NCBI GenBank assembly: GCA_030019325.1
Contig: JASEFB010000075.1
Coordinates: 1-9,042 of the forward strand
Direction: 5' to 3'
DNA: 9,042 nt
Source of the DNA: an archaeon
Lineage (GTDB): Archaea > Halobacteriota > Syntropharchaeia > Alkanophagales > Methanospirareceae
Shown: positions 1-6,699 of the stretch, piece after piece
Layout: the number at the start of each line of letters is the position of its first letter
Numbering within the stretch: position 1 is the first letter of the stretch
Notes under the pieces: model-generated
Told to the model about the DNA's origin: nothing
The model's database searches: none
Seen by the model: the letters and a program-made list of their open reading frames with translations, nothing else
Position numbers and translations under genes: made by a program

Positions 1-1
1 A

Positions 2-856
2 TCGTGCATTGAGAAGGACCAGACGATCCGTCTTGGCTTTAACGAAACCGACCACGAAGCCTGTCTGGCTGGCAAGTGGGACAAAATCCGCAACGATGAA
101 CTGAACAACGGGCGCGCGAAAGGAAAGGCAACGGAAATAACCAATGAGATTCGACGTTTTTATGAAGAAGGCGAGGAAACGCTCTGGATTACCTTTTACG
201 CCAACCGTATGTGGTGGTGCTTCGCACAGAAAGAAGTGGAACGACTCCCTGACGGGAGCAAAGCGAGAAAAGTGATCGGTCAGTGGCGAGACACCGACAT
301 TCATGGGTGCCCACTTTCGTTTGAAACGATAAGTGGAAAACTCCTTCAAGTCAGAGGTTTTCGAGGAACCAATTGTTCGGTTGATCTCGCCTATGTTACA
401 AACAAGATCAATGGCATCACGCCACCAGAAGTCGCGCGATCTATGGATTGTTTAGAGGCTCTGCGCTCATCCTTGATACCATTGATTCAGAATCTGACGT
501 GGAAGGATTTTGAACTACTTGTTGACCTTGTGTTCTCAAATGCCGGCTGGCAGAGAATCAGCGTATTGGGAAAAACAGAAAAGAACATCGACCTTGATCT
601 TCGCTCGCCTGTGACGGGAGAGCGCGTCATGGTACAAATCAAAGCGGCATCGGATAAAGAGGAATTTGAATACTATTGCCAAGAGTTTTCTCGAATGAAG
701 GATTTTGTCGCGTTTTTCTATGTGGTGCATACTCCTAAGAAATCACTTGCATATGCTAAAGCTCCGGCTCGCACTCAACTGGTCTTCGCGGAACAGCTCG
801 CCAAATTGGTCATCGATGGGGGTCTCGTAGGATGGTTGATAGAGAAGAACAGATGA
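2..856 (+). CDS. Mrr-like restriction endonuclease, 5' truncated by window edge
   Basis: The reading frame is open from the first bases of the window, so the true start lies upstream and about 284 residues are visible. The C-terminal half carries a PD-(D/E)XK nuclease signature: a helix with WKDFELL (Glu near visible residue 171), then GW..ISVLG, then NIDLDL (Asp 197 and 199), then VQIK (Gln 212, Lys 214). A Q-x-K in place of E-x-K is typical of the Mrr family, which cleaves DNA, often when it is modified. The first ~150 residues are rich in aromatic residues (LWITFYANRMWWCFA) and could be a target- or modification-recognition domain; that is inference. The gene overlaps the next one, which also has a nuclease-like core, so they are probably translated together. 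Ile codon ATA is rarer here than in the genes after 3083, in line with acquisition by transfer. Substrate and exact subtype cannot be told. Confidence 0.72.
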   Translation, partial: SCIEKDQTIRLGFNETDHEACLAGKWDKIRNDELNNGRAKGKATEITNEIRRFYEEGEETLWITFYANRMWWCFAQKEVERLPDGSKARKVIGQWRDTDIHGCPLSFETISGKLLQVRGFRGTNCSVDLAYVTNKINGITPPEVARSMDCLEALRSSLIPLIQNLTWKDFELLVDLVFSNAGWQRISVLGKTEKNIDLDLRSPVTGERVMVQIKAASDKEEFEYYCQEFSRMKDFVAFFYVVHTPKKSLAYAKAPARTQLVFAEQLAKLVIDGGLVGWLIEKNR

Positions 857-1683
857 TCATTGAACAAGGCAATCCAGCCGACTCGTTACACTCGCGGCTG
901 ATTTCTACGTTGGGCGGGCGCGAAGGAGTTCGCATGATACTTGAAAGAATCTGTGCAATGCTGCAATCCTGCACAACCGACTCGTCATTGTTCCCACCAA
1001 CGGTGTTGTACAACGAGGGTTGGCTGCTTCGACTTGTCCTTGATTGGTTCTCAACACACAACATTCCTCGCCATCCTTTCAACTTCTCCGAGGATGCGCG
1101 ATGGTTTTCTGAGGCATTGTTGCCTTCAGCCTTTTTGCCACGGCACAAAGGAGACCCATTGGCGGAGTCGTGGACACACGCAGATGGAGTGGTGGGGCAT
1201 TTTCTGATTGGCAGCGAGGGCAAAGCGGATCTGTCGCTGCTGCCCGCGGCAACACATTTTGTGGTACTTGAAGCCAAATTGCACAGTGGTCTTGCATCTG
1301 GCGTCAAGAATTCCAGGTACTTTGATCAGGCGGCTCGAACCGTGGCGTGTATGGCCGAGGTGTTGAGTCGTGCCAACAGGTCTCCATCGAAAGTATCCCG
1401 TCTGGGCTTCTATGTGTTGGCCCCTGACTCGCGGATCAGGCAAGGCATCTTTGTCAAGGCAATGGATCGCGGCTCGATACAACGGAAGGTTGAGAGACGA
1501 GTTCAAGAGTATGAAGGGGCAAGAGACGAGTGGCATTCTGATTGGTTTCAGCCCACACTTGAACAAATTGAGATCGATGTCATAAGCTGGGAAGAACTGA
1601 TTGCCGCGGTTAGAGAGCGAGAATCGGCAGCCGCGGATATCCTTGGAGGATTCTATGAACAGTGCCTTGAATTCAATGGGTGA
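832..1683 (+). CDS. Conserved hypothetical protein with PD-(D/E)XK nuclease-like core
   Basis: This 283-residue protein has no function I can name with certainty, but its middle looks like a PD-(D/E)XK nuclease fold. In order it has Glu94 in a helix (WFSEALLPS), a conserved-looking HADGVVGHF segment (116-124), GKADLSLLP with Asp133, VVLEAKL with the E-x-K pair Glu147/Lys149, and DQAARTVACMAE with Gln166, like the RecB-type Q motif. A strand LGFYVLAP (191-198) and a charged helical C-terminus follow. No signal peptide or membrane segment is seen, so it should be cytoplasmic. Two starts are possible: ATG 832 (GGGGGT about 9 bases upstream, 25-base overlap with the preceding gene) or ATG 853, which makes a classic ATGA 4-base overlap and a 276-residue protein. 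The overlap implies translational coupling with the Mrr-like gene. An attC-like site begins 16 bases after the stop. A DNA defence or repair role is inference. Confidence 0.7.
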   Translation: MVDREEQMIIEQGNPADSLHSRLISTLGGREGVRMILERICAMLQSCTTDSSLFPPTVLYNEGWLLRLVLDWFSTHNIPRHPFNFSEDARWFSEALLPSAFLPRHKGDPLAESWTHADGVVGHFLIGSEGKADLSLLPAATHFVVLEAKLHSGLASGVKNSRYFDQAARTVACMAEVLSRANRSPSKVSRLGFYVLAPDSRIRQGIFVKAMDRGSIQRKVERRVQEYEGARDEWHSDWFQPTLEQIEIDVISWEELIAAVRERESAAADILGGFYEQCLEFNG

Positions 1684-1699
1684 GTACAGGGCTGCACCC

Positions 1700-1786
1700 G
1701 CCCAACAAGTCGCTGCAGCGGACGTGGCTATCGAGGCTCCACTTGTTGCTTGTTTTCGTTTGCTGTCGTTTCGGTGATTGTTGGGC
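1700..1786 (+). mobile_element. attC-like recombination site (integron cassette end)
   Basis: The 87 bases begin with GCCCAAC (1700-1706, matching R'' RYYYAAC) and end with GTTGGGC (1780-1786, matching R' GTTRRRY). The arms extend the pairing: GCCCAACAA-G-TCGC pairs with GTGATTGTTGGGC, leaving one G (1709) unpaired like an attC extrahelical base. Inside, GCAGCGGACG (1715-1724) pairs over its full length, with three G-T wobbles, with CGTTTGCTGT (1757-1766). The site lies on the coding strand just after the stop at 1683, which is the normal place and orientation for attC in a gene cassette. Length is within the usual attC range. An alternative stem, CAACAAGT (1703-1710) with ACTTGTTG (1741-1748), is also possible. 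Seven unpaired bases on the 3' side make it less tidy than textbook attC. No integrase and no second site are in the window. Confidence 0.55.
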
Positions 1787-1940
1787 GTGTCGTATCAGCC
1801 GCCATGCCGCTGAACTCCCGCCGTTCCCCGTACATAACGCATAATCGCTAGCTACATCTCTGGTATTGATCCTACAATTTGCTCGTTGGTGCTTCAGATC
1901 ATTCCTATACTCTCACGCAGCCATGTTGTCGTATTTCTAT
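1787..1940. other. Non-coding stretch after attC-like site, possible junction
   Basis: I see no open frame, RNA gene or clear repeat here. It contains the downstream side of any cassette insertion and the 3' flank of the minus-strand kinase gene. There is no T-run that would serve as a terminator for the kinase. The change from a bacterial-looking to an archaeal-looking sequence happens within or near this stretch. Confidence 0.5.
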
Positions 1941-3038
1941 CTATCCTTCCAAATACCCATCTACCTTTTTATAATCAAACACCTCTTCCTCAAGCACGTT
2001 CTTTATAAAATTAAACAATTTCCTCCGTGTATCCAGTGAGATATGTGGATACCATATCGGAGAGGCAATGACAAGTCCTCTAAACGCATAAAACGGCTGT
2101 ATAACCTCTAATAACTCGTAATCATTCGTCTTTTTGAGATACACCTCAAAGAAAAGGTCATATAATTCCTTGAAATCATTATCAAGCTCGTTGCCATCTG
2201 TTCTGAGAAGCCCGAAGAAAAGATAATTGATGCTCATCGAGGATACATCGTCAGCAGCTTCTCCCCATTCTCCCCGACTTCGGTCAAGCACGGTAAAATC
2301 CGTTCCTTTGCGGAAAATAACGTTCCACGGGTGGAAATCGCCGTGAACCATACACAACCTCTTTGTGCGCGCTTTCAATTTCCACCGCCAGTCTATGCTC
2401 TTCTTCTCTATACCCTTCAGCTCTTCGCTTGTTATGAGCCCACTTCCCGGTGGATAACTGTCCGTAAGGCCGAATATACATTCACTATGCCCTACTAACT
2501 CCCTTATCCTTCGCACGTAAAGTGGTGCATCGTCCTTCTTCACCGCGTGAATATCAGCTAAATACGAAGCCAGAGCAGACACCCTTTCCTTATCCACCGC
2601 ACTTACTCTTCCGCCTTCTTTTAACCTATTTAAATCATTAACATACTCTTCACCCTCCACCTTATCGCAGACAATGAAATATTCCTCGGCATCACTTACC
2701 GATTTCATCCCTCCATCCTTCGTGAAGTAACCGACATCGAGGGATTTTACATGTTTTGGCAGCGTGTTGAACGCATGATGTTGCCAGATCAAGGCGTGTG
2801 CACGGTCTGATACATGGTCATGCCCAAATCCATCTCCCTTCATCGTGGAGATGACAACTTCCTTTAATTCCCCATCCCCCGTTTCAAACTTCACGAAGTA
2901 AGGTTTTCCATACCCAAACCCCTTTATCTCATGTTCTTCTTCCTTTGACTCCCGCCCCAACCCCAATTCCTTTACACTTACTATCCGCACAGGAGTCTCG
3001 AATTTCTTCTCCCAATATTCTTTTAGCTGGTTCTTCAT
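1941..3038 (-). CDS. APH/choline-kinase-fold phosphotransferase family protein
   Basis: This 365-residue protein belongs to the aminoglycoside phosphotransferase-like kinase superfamily. The decisive motif is VHGDFHPWNVIF (231-242), the Brenner-type catalytic loop with catalytic Asp234 and metal-ligand Asn239. LDRSRGEWGEAADDV (251-265) follows, with Asp252 in the place of the DFG-like metal-binding Asp. The N-lobe contains GFGYGKPYFVKFE (40-52) and VVISTMKGDGFGHDHVSDRAHALIWQ (positions 61-86). The usual nucleotide-binding Lys strand is not obvious, since the VVIS strand has Ser64; Lys50 could stand in. The substrate is unknown: small hydroxyl compounds, sugars or amino alcohols are all handled by this superfamily, and antibiotic resistance should not be assumed. 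No membrane segments are seen. It is transcribed away from the HMG-CoA synthase across a 44-base gap, so the two promoters must overlap. The start ATG at 3036-3038 is the first in the frame after that gap. Confidence 0.82.
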   Translation of the reverse strand: MKNQLKEYWEKKFETPVRIVSVKELGLGRESKEEEHEIKGFGYGKPYFVKFETGDGELKEVVISTMKGDGFGHDHVSDRAHALIWQHHAFNTLPKHVKSLDVGYFTKDGGMKSVSDAEEYFIVCDKVEGEEYVNDLNRLKEGGRVSAVDKERVSALASYLADIHAVKKDDAPLYVRRIRELVGHSECIFGLTDSYPPGSGLITSEELKGIEKKSIDWRWKLKARTKRLCMVHGDFHPWNVIFRKGTDFTVLDRSRGEWGEAADDVSSMSINYLFFGLLRTDGNELDNDFKELYDLFFEVYLKKTNDYELLEVIQPFYAFRGLVIASPIWYPHISLDTRRKLFNFIKNVLEEEVFDYKKVDGYLEG

Positions 3039-3050
3039 CTCAAAAGTAAC

Positions 3051-3058
3051 TTTTATAA
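3051..3058 (+). promoter_or_regulatory. TATA box of HMG-CoA synthase, leaderless start
   Basis: TTTTATAA is preceded by a purine-rich AAAAGTAAC (3042-3050) that could serve as the TFB recognition element. Its centre is about 28 bases before the HMGS ATG at 3083. Archaeal transcription starts roughly 25 bases after the TATA centre, so the mRNA would begin at or within a few bases of the start codon. No Shine-Dalgarno is seen before that ATG, which agrees with a leaderless transcript. Confidence 0.6.
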
Positions 3059-3065
3059 CCTGACC

Positions 3066-3075
3066 CCTTAAATCT
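3066..3075 (-). promoter_or_regulatory. Possible TATA box of the divergent kinase gene
   Basis: Read on the minus strand this is AGATTTAAGG, centred about 33 bases before the kinase ATG at 3038, which would give a leader of about 8 bases. It is a weak match. It sits inside the HMGS promoter, so the two divergent promoters would compete or be controlled together. Confidence 0.3.
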
Positions 3076-3082
3076 ATTTCTT

Positions 3083-4120
3083 ATGATAGGGATAGCCTCG
3101 TACGGCGTGTATGTGCCCTTGTATAGAATAAAGGTGGAAGAGATAGCGAAACAGTGGGGTGAAAACCCTGCGAATATCAAATCAGGGCTCCTTGTGGAAG
3201 AGAAATCAGTACCTGATTTGGATGAAGATACCGCGACCATGGCAGTGGAGGCCGCTCGTGCTGCTATCCGTCGGGCTAACCTCGATCCAAAAGCTATCGG
3301 CGCTGTATACGTAGGCTCGGAAAGTCACCCTTATGCCGTAAAGCCTACTGCAACCATTGTTGCGGCAGCGATGGGTGCTCCGCATTTGATCACCGCTGCG
3401 GACTTCGAGTTCGCCTGTAAGGCTGGGACTGCAGCTATACAAACGTGTATGGGGCTTGTTGCGCTCAATAAAATAAAATATGGGCTTGCGGTAGGTGCGG
3501 ATGTTTCACAATCAAGCCCTGGAGATGCGTTAGAATACTCAGCAGGGGCTGGTGGTGCAGCTTTTGTCATCGGGCAAGACAAGATAGTCGCCGAGATAGA
3601 GGAGTATGCGTCTTTTACTTCCGATACACCGGACTTCTGGCGCAGAGACCTGCAGAAATACCCCGTGCACGGTGGTCGTTTTACCGGCGAACCCGCATAT
3701 TTCCGTCATACCATCGCAGCGACCGAAGCATTGATGGAAAGAGCTGGACTGCAACCCACCGATTTCGATTTTGCCGTTTTTCATCAGCCTAATGGGAAAT
3801 TCCCGCTCAAGGCTGCGAAGACCCTTGGCTTCACCACGGCACAACTAGAACCTGGTCTGATGGTAACGCACTTCGGAAACACGTATTCAGCATCATCGCT
3901 GATAGGACTCGCGGCAACCCTTGACATGGCATCTTCTTCGCAGCGAATTTTGGTGACCTCCTTCGGCTCAGGCGCAGGGTCAGATGCATTTGCATTTCGT
4001 GTTACAGACCTTATCGATGAGGTGCGGGAAAAAGCACCAAAGGTCGAGGAGTTTCTTCTTTCAAAAAGATATCTGGACTACGCTGCGTATGCAAAACATC
4101 AAAGGAAAATAAGGATGTAG
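3083..4120 (+). CDS. mvaS: Hydroxymethylglutaryl-CoA synthase, archaeal type
   Basis: The enzyme condenses acetoacetyl-CoA with acetyl-CoA to give HMG-CoA, the second step of the mevalonate pathway that feeds archaeal ether lipids. The 345-residue length matches archaeal HMGS and is shorter than the animal enzyme. The catalytic triad is visible: Glu80 in [12 protein letters not shown] (78-89), the acyl-carrying Cys112 in [11 protein letters not shown], and His234 in [12 protein letters not shown]. The conserved [15 protein letters not shown] (263-277) and [13 protein letters not shown] (293-305) of the thiolase-fold C-terminus follow. The N-terminal [15 protein letters not shown] is standard, which supports ATG 3083. 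The thiolase that makes its substrate is encoded next, 77 bases downstream from the stop to ATG 4198. In characterised archaea the two enzymes form a channelling complex held by a DUF35 protein, which is not encoded here. The gene appears to be expressed from a leaderless promoter. Confidence 0.95.
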   Translation: MIGIASYGVYVPLYRIKVEEIAKQWGENPANIKSGLLVEEKSVPDLDEDTATMAVEAARAAIRRANLDPKAIGAVYVGSESHPYAVKPTATIVAAAMGAPHLITAADFEFACKAGTAAIQTCMGLVALNKIKYGLAVGADVSQSSPGDALEYSAGAGGAAFVIGQDKIVAEIEEYASFTSDTPDFWRRDLQKYPVHGGRFTGEPAYFRHTIAATEALMERAGLQPTDFDFAVFHQPNGKFPLKAAKTLGFTTAQLEPGLMVTHFGNTYSASSLIGLAATLDMASSSQRILVTSFGSGAGSDAFAFRVTDLIDEVREKAPKVEEFLLSKRYLDYAAYAKHQRKIRM

Positions 4121-4128
4121 AACATGCC

Positions 4129-4135
4129 TTTATAA
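4129..4135 (+). promoter_or_regulatory. TATA box before the thiolase gene
   Basis: TTTATAA begins 9 bases after the HMGS stop. Transcription about 25 bases downstream would start near 4155-4160, so the thiolase mRNA would have a leader of about 40 bases consisting mainly of the 32-base repeat. The thiolase may thus be transcribed separately from HMGS. Confidence 0.4.
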
Positions 4136-4153
4136 CTGAAAAGATTGGCACGT

Positions 4154-4185
4154 TTTTCTTTTAGTACAGGTTTTCTTTTTTAAAA
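4154..4185 (+). repeat. 32-base direct repeat, copy 1 (before thiolase)
   Basis: This sequence is identical over 32 bases to 8960-8991. It consists of TTTTCTTTT, then AGTACAGG, then TTTTCTTTTTT, then an A run. With the following bases, TTTTCTTTTT (4171-4180) and AAAAAGAAAA (4182-4191) form a perfect inverted repeat with one base between. The first arm TTTTTCTTTT (4153-4162) can pair with the same A-rich arm, so two pairings compete. It ends 12 bases before the thiolase ATG and could act as a terminator for HMGS, a leader element or an operator. Its role is inference. Confidence 0.75.
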
Positions 4186-4197
4186 AGAAAAAGTGTG

Positions 4198-5361
4198 ATG
4201 AGAGAGGTAGCGATAATAGGGGTAGGGACCACGAAATTTGGAGAACTCTGGGAGAAGTCATTTAGGGACATCGCAGTAGAAGCCGGATTAAAGGCGATAG
4301 AGGATGCAGGGATAGGCGGCGAGGAGATAGAGGCGCTCTATGGAGGGAACATGTCAGCAGGCAGATTTGTCGAGCAGGAGCACGTTGGTGCGCTCATAGC
4401 CGATTATGCGGGATTAGCCGGATTTCACATTCCTGCAACGAGAGTAGAAGCTGCTTGCGCTTCCGGTGGGCTTGCATTGCATTTAGCAGTTCTTTCAGTG
4501 GCTTCCGGATGGTACAACACGGTGATTGCAGCGGGAGTGGAGAAAATGACCGATGTTGAATCAGATGTAGCAGATGATTTACTCGCTTCCTCTGTTGATA
4601 GAAAATGGGAAGCGATTTACGGCGCGACTCTTCCTTCTTTATTCGCACAGATGGCGAGGATACATATGGGGCGATATCACACTACAAGTGAACAAATGGC
4701 AAAAGTGGCGGTAAAGAACCATGCCAATGCAGTTCACAATCCATATGCACAATACCGGAGTAAAATGACCTTAGAGAATGTGCTTTCGTCCCCGCTCGTT
4801 GCTGATCCTCTTCATGTGCTGGATTGTTCAAGCATCGCAGATGGTGCAGCCGCGGTTGTTTTGTGTGCCGCTGAGAAAGCGAGAAAATATACCGATTCAC
4901 CGGTCTACGTAAAGGCATCCGCACAGGCGAGTGATACCATCTCGCTTCACGATAGACGTGACATAACAACGATGGATGCAACGGTGTTTGCGGTAAAGAA
5001 GGCTTACCAGATGGCGTCTTTAGATCCTTCGCACATAGACCTCGCCGAGGTGCACGATTCCTATACGATCGCAGAAATAATAGCGATCGAAGATTTAAGA
5101 TTTTTTAAGAAAGGCGAAGGAGGGATTGCTACCGAAGAAGGAGAGACAGAAATAGGCGGTCGTATACCAATAAACCCTTCTGGTGGATTAAAAGCGTGTG
5201 GGCATCCGCTTGGCGCAACGGGCGTAAGGCAGGTAGTGGAGATAGCACAGCAGCTGAGAGGAGAAGCGGGTAAAAGGCAGGTTCCCAATGCGGAACTCGG
5301 ACTGACGCATAATATAGGCGGAACGGGAGGAACCGCTGTCGTCCACATATTCTCGCGGTGA
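4198..5361 (+). CDS. Acetyl-CoA C-acetyltransferase, archaeal SCP-x-type thiolase
   Basis: The protein joins two acetyl-CoA into acetoacetyl-CoA, the first step of the mevalonate pathway. From ATG 4198 it has 387 residues, normal for archaeal thiolases of the SCP-x branch. The nucleophilic Cys87 is in [13 protein letters not shown]; His286 is in [11 protein letters not shown]; the second reactive pair, Cys334 and His336, lies in [17 protein letters not shown] (327-343); and [13 protein letters not shown] (371-383) closes the active site. The N-terminus [16 protein letters not shown] matches the family, so ATG 4198 is preferred over the in-frame GTG at 4195. There is no Shine-Dalgarno; the start follows an A/T-only leader containing the 32-base repeat. 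The gene follows HMGS, as in most archaea, but the DUF35 gene that usually comes next is absent: cdc6 starts 109 bases later. Confidence 0.94.
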   Translation: MREVAIIGVGTTKFGELWEKSFRDIAVEAGLKAIEDAGIGGEEIEALYGGNMSAGRFVEQEHVGALIADYAGLAGFHIPATRVEAACASGGLALHLAVLSVASGWYNTVIAAGVEKMTDVESDVADDLLASSVDRKWEAIYGATLPSLFAQMARIHMGRYHTTSEQMAKVAVKNHANAVHNPYAQYRSKMTLENVLSSPLVADPLHVLDCSSIADGAAAVVLCAAEKARKYTDSPVYVKASAQASDTISLHDRRDITTMDATVFAVKKAYQMASLDPSHIDLAEVHDSYTIAEIIAIEDLRFFKKGEGGIATEEGETEIGGRIPINPSGGLKACGHPLGATGVRQVVEIAQQLRGEAGKRQVPNAELGLTHNIGGTGGTAVVHIFSR

Positions 5362-5386
5362 GTCCACCCGAAACTTATCCGCAACT

Positions 5387-5470
5387 GTTATATCATGTTG
5401 TATATAAGGATATTCTTAAGTTCTAAAACCGAAATATTTTTCTTAGGGTAGGGGAGAACTAAGATATAAC
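5387..5470. promoter_or_regulatory. cdc6 upstream region: TATA box, inverted repeats, possible origin
   Basis: This AT-rich gap holds GTATATAAGG (5400-5409), a good TATA box that would place the cdc6 transcript start near 5430 with a leader of about 40 bases. A perfect 8-base inverted repeat, GTTATATC (5387-5394) and GATATAAC (5463-5470), brackets it. TCTTAG (5441-5446) and CTAAGA (5459-5464) form another. The word TTCTTA or TTCTAA recurs at 5413, 5421 and 5440. Archaeal origins often lie beside cdc6, and Orc1/Cdc6 binds repeated boxes there, but I do not see the canonical origin recognition box. Origin function is inference. Confidence 0.4.
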
Positions 5471-6688
5471 ATGGAAAACCTGTTCGAAGACCTGATAAGC
5501 GATGGTGGGATATTCGCAAATAAAGAGGTGCTTCGCCCTACTTATGTCCCCGAAAATCTCCCACATCGGAAGGAGCAAATAAAAGGTCTGGCTGATATAC
5601 TATCCGCGGCGTTAAAAGGGGAGACACCATCCAATATATTGATCTACGGTAAGACCGGAACGGGTAAGACCTCCACGGTAAAATATGTGAGCAATGAGTT
5701 AGAGGAGATGGCACGGAAGAGGGATAGTAATTGTTCTCTCCTGTATATCAACAGCGAGGTATTTGATACGCAGTATCGGCTTTTTGCTTATCTCGCGAGG
5801 GTGTTCAATAGGCGTGTCCCGATGATAGGGTGGCCAACTGATATGGTATATTCAGAGTTTAAGAACGGTATAGATGCTGAAAAGCGGTGCGTAATCGTGA
5901 TATTAGATGAAGTTGACAAGTTAGTAAGCAAAGGAGATGAAGCCCTCTACAACCTCACGAGGATTAACGGTGAGCTCAAGAATGCACGGGTAAGCTTGAT
6001 AGGGATTTCGAATGATCTTAACTTCACGGAGTTCCTGGACCCGAGGGTAAAGTCCTCGTTAGGCGAGGAAGAAATAATATTTCCGCCTTACAATGCTGCG
6101 CAGTTGCAGGATATTTTGGACGAGAGGGCGGAAAAGGCGTTTACTGATTCAGCGATTGATGATGCGGTGATACCGCTCTGCGCTGCTCTCGCAGCCTCGG
6201 AGCATGGAGATGCAAGGCGTGCTCTTGACCTCCTACGTGTATCTGGAGAAGTTGCCGAGCGCTTGAAATCCAAAAAGGTGAGCGAGGAGCATGTAAGGCT
6301 CGCATGTGAGAAGCTCGAAATGAACAGGGTGGCTGAGGTGGTAAAAACACTACCGCTCCAATCAAAGATTGTGCTCAGCAGTGTGCTCCTATTAGGTAGC
6401 GAAAGGAACAAAAGACGCTTCTCCAGCGGCGAAGTCTATAACATGTATCGGAGATTGTGTACCCATTTGGGCATGGATGCGTTGACGCAGCGGCGTGTTA
6501 CTGATTTTGTTGCTGAATTGGACATTTTGGGGTTGGTGAATGCGGTGATTGTGAGCAAAGGCAGATATGGCAGGACAAAGGAGATATCACTCAGTGTACC
6601 AGAAGAGTGTGTGCAACCGGTCATACTTGAAGACTATAAACTTAAAGCGATATCTGCTATTAGAGTCAGAACGCAGAGTACATTGTAG
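5471..6688 (+). CDS. cdc6: Orc1/Cdc6 family replication initiation protein
   Basis: The 405-residue protein is an AAA+ ATPase that binds origin DNA and is thought to load the MCM helicase. Walker A is IYGKTGTGKTST (58-69), with Lys66. Walker B is VIVILDEVDKL (141-151). Sensor 1 is Asn181 in GISNDLNF, and the sensor 2 region is HGDARRALDLLR (245-256). The segment between the Walker motifs (about 97-130) corresponds to the initiator-specific insertion. Residues from about 290 to 385 form the winged-helix DNA-binding domain, with LPLQSKIVLSSVLLL near its start. Length and domain order are normal and nothing is broken. L7Ae starts 11 bases after its stop, so initiator and ribosomal proteins are probably on one transcript. 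GGGGAG at 5451-5456 lies rather far (14 bases) from the ATG to be a good ribosome site. Confidence 0.95.
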   Translation: MENLFEDLISDGGIFANKEVLRPTYVPENLPHRKEQIKGLADILSAALKGETPSNILIYGKTGTGKTSTVKYVSNELEEMARKRDSNCSLLYINSEVFDTQYRLFAYLARVFNRRVPMIGWPTDMVYSEFKNGIDAEKRCVIVILDEVDKLVSKGDEALYNLTRINGELKNARVSLIGISNDLNFTEFLDPRVKSSLGEEEIIFPPYNAAQLQDILDERAEKAFTDSAIDDAVIPLCAALAASEHGDARRALDLLRVSGEVAERLKSKKVSEEHVRLACEKLEMNRVAEVVKTLPLQSKIVLSSVLLLGSERNKRRFSSGEVYNMYRRLCTHLGMDALTQRRVTDFVAELDILGLVNAVIVSKGRYGRTKEISLSVPEECVQPVILEDYKLKAISAIRVRTQSTL

Positions 6689-6699
6689 GGGGATGAAAG

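Noticed and set aside
810..1566. Long minus-strand open frames across 810-1307 and 1126-1566
   Set aside because: They lie opposite the plus-strand protein at 832-1683, which has nuclease-like motifs; their translations are low in recognisable motifs and rich in Ser/Pro/Cys, as expected of shadow frames.
1683..1690. AGTACAGG also occurs here, as in the 32-base repeat
   Set aside because: Only 8 bases match and the T-rich flanks are absent, so chance is sufficient.
4195..4197. GTG as the thiolase start
   Set aside because: The family N-terminus begins with the Met encoded at 4198; the GTG would add only one residue and has no better ribosome site.
4195..4201. GTGATGA resembles box C of a C/D guide RNA
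   Set aside because: It coincides with the thiolase start codons, and no properly spaced C'/D' and D boxes are seen.
5362..5470. Canonical origin recognition box (ORB/mini-ORB)
   Set aside because: GGGTAGGGG at 5446-5454 resembles a G-string, but the rest of the ORB consensus is not present; only the weaker candidate-origin claim is kept.
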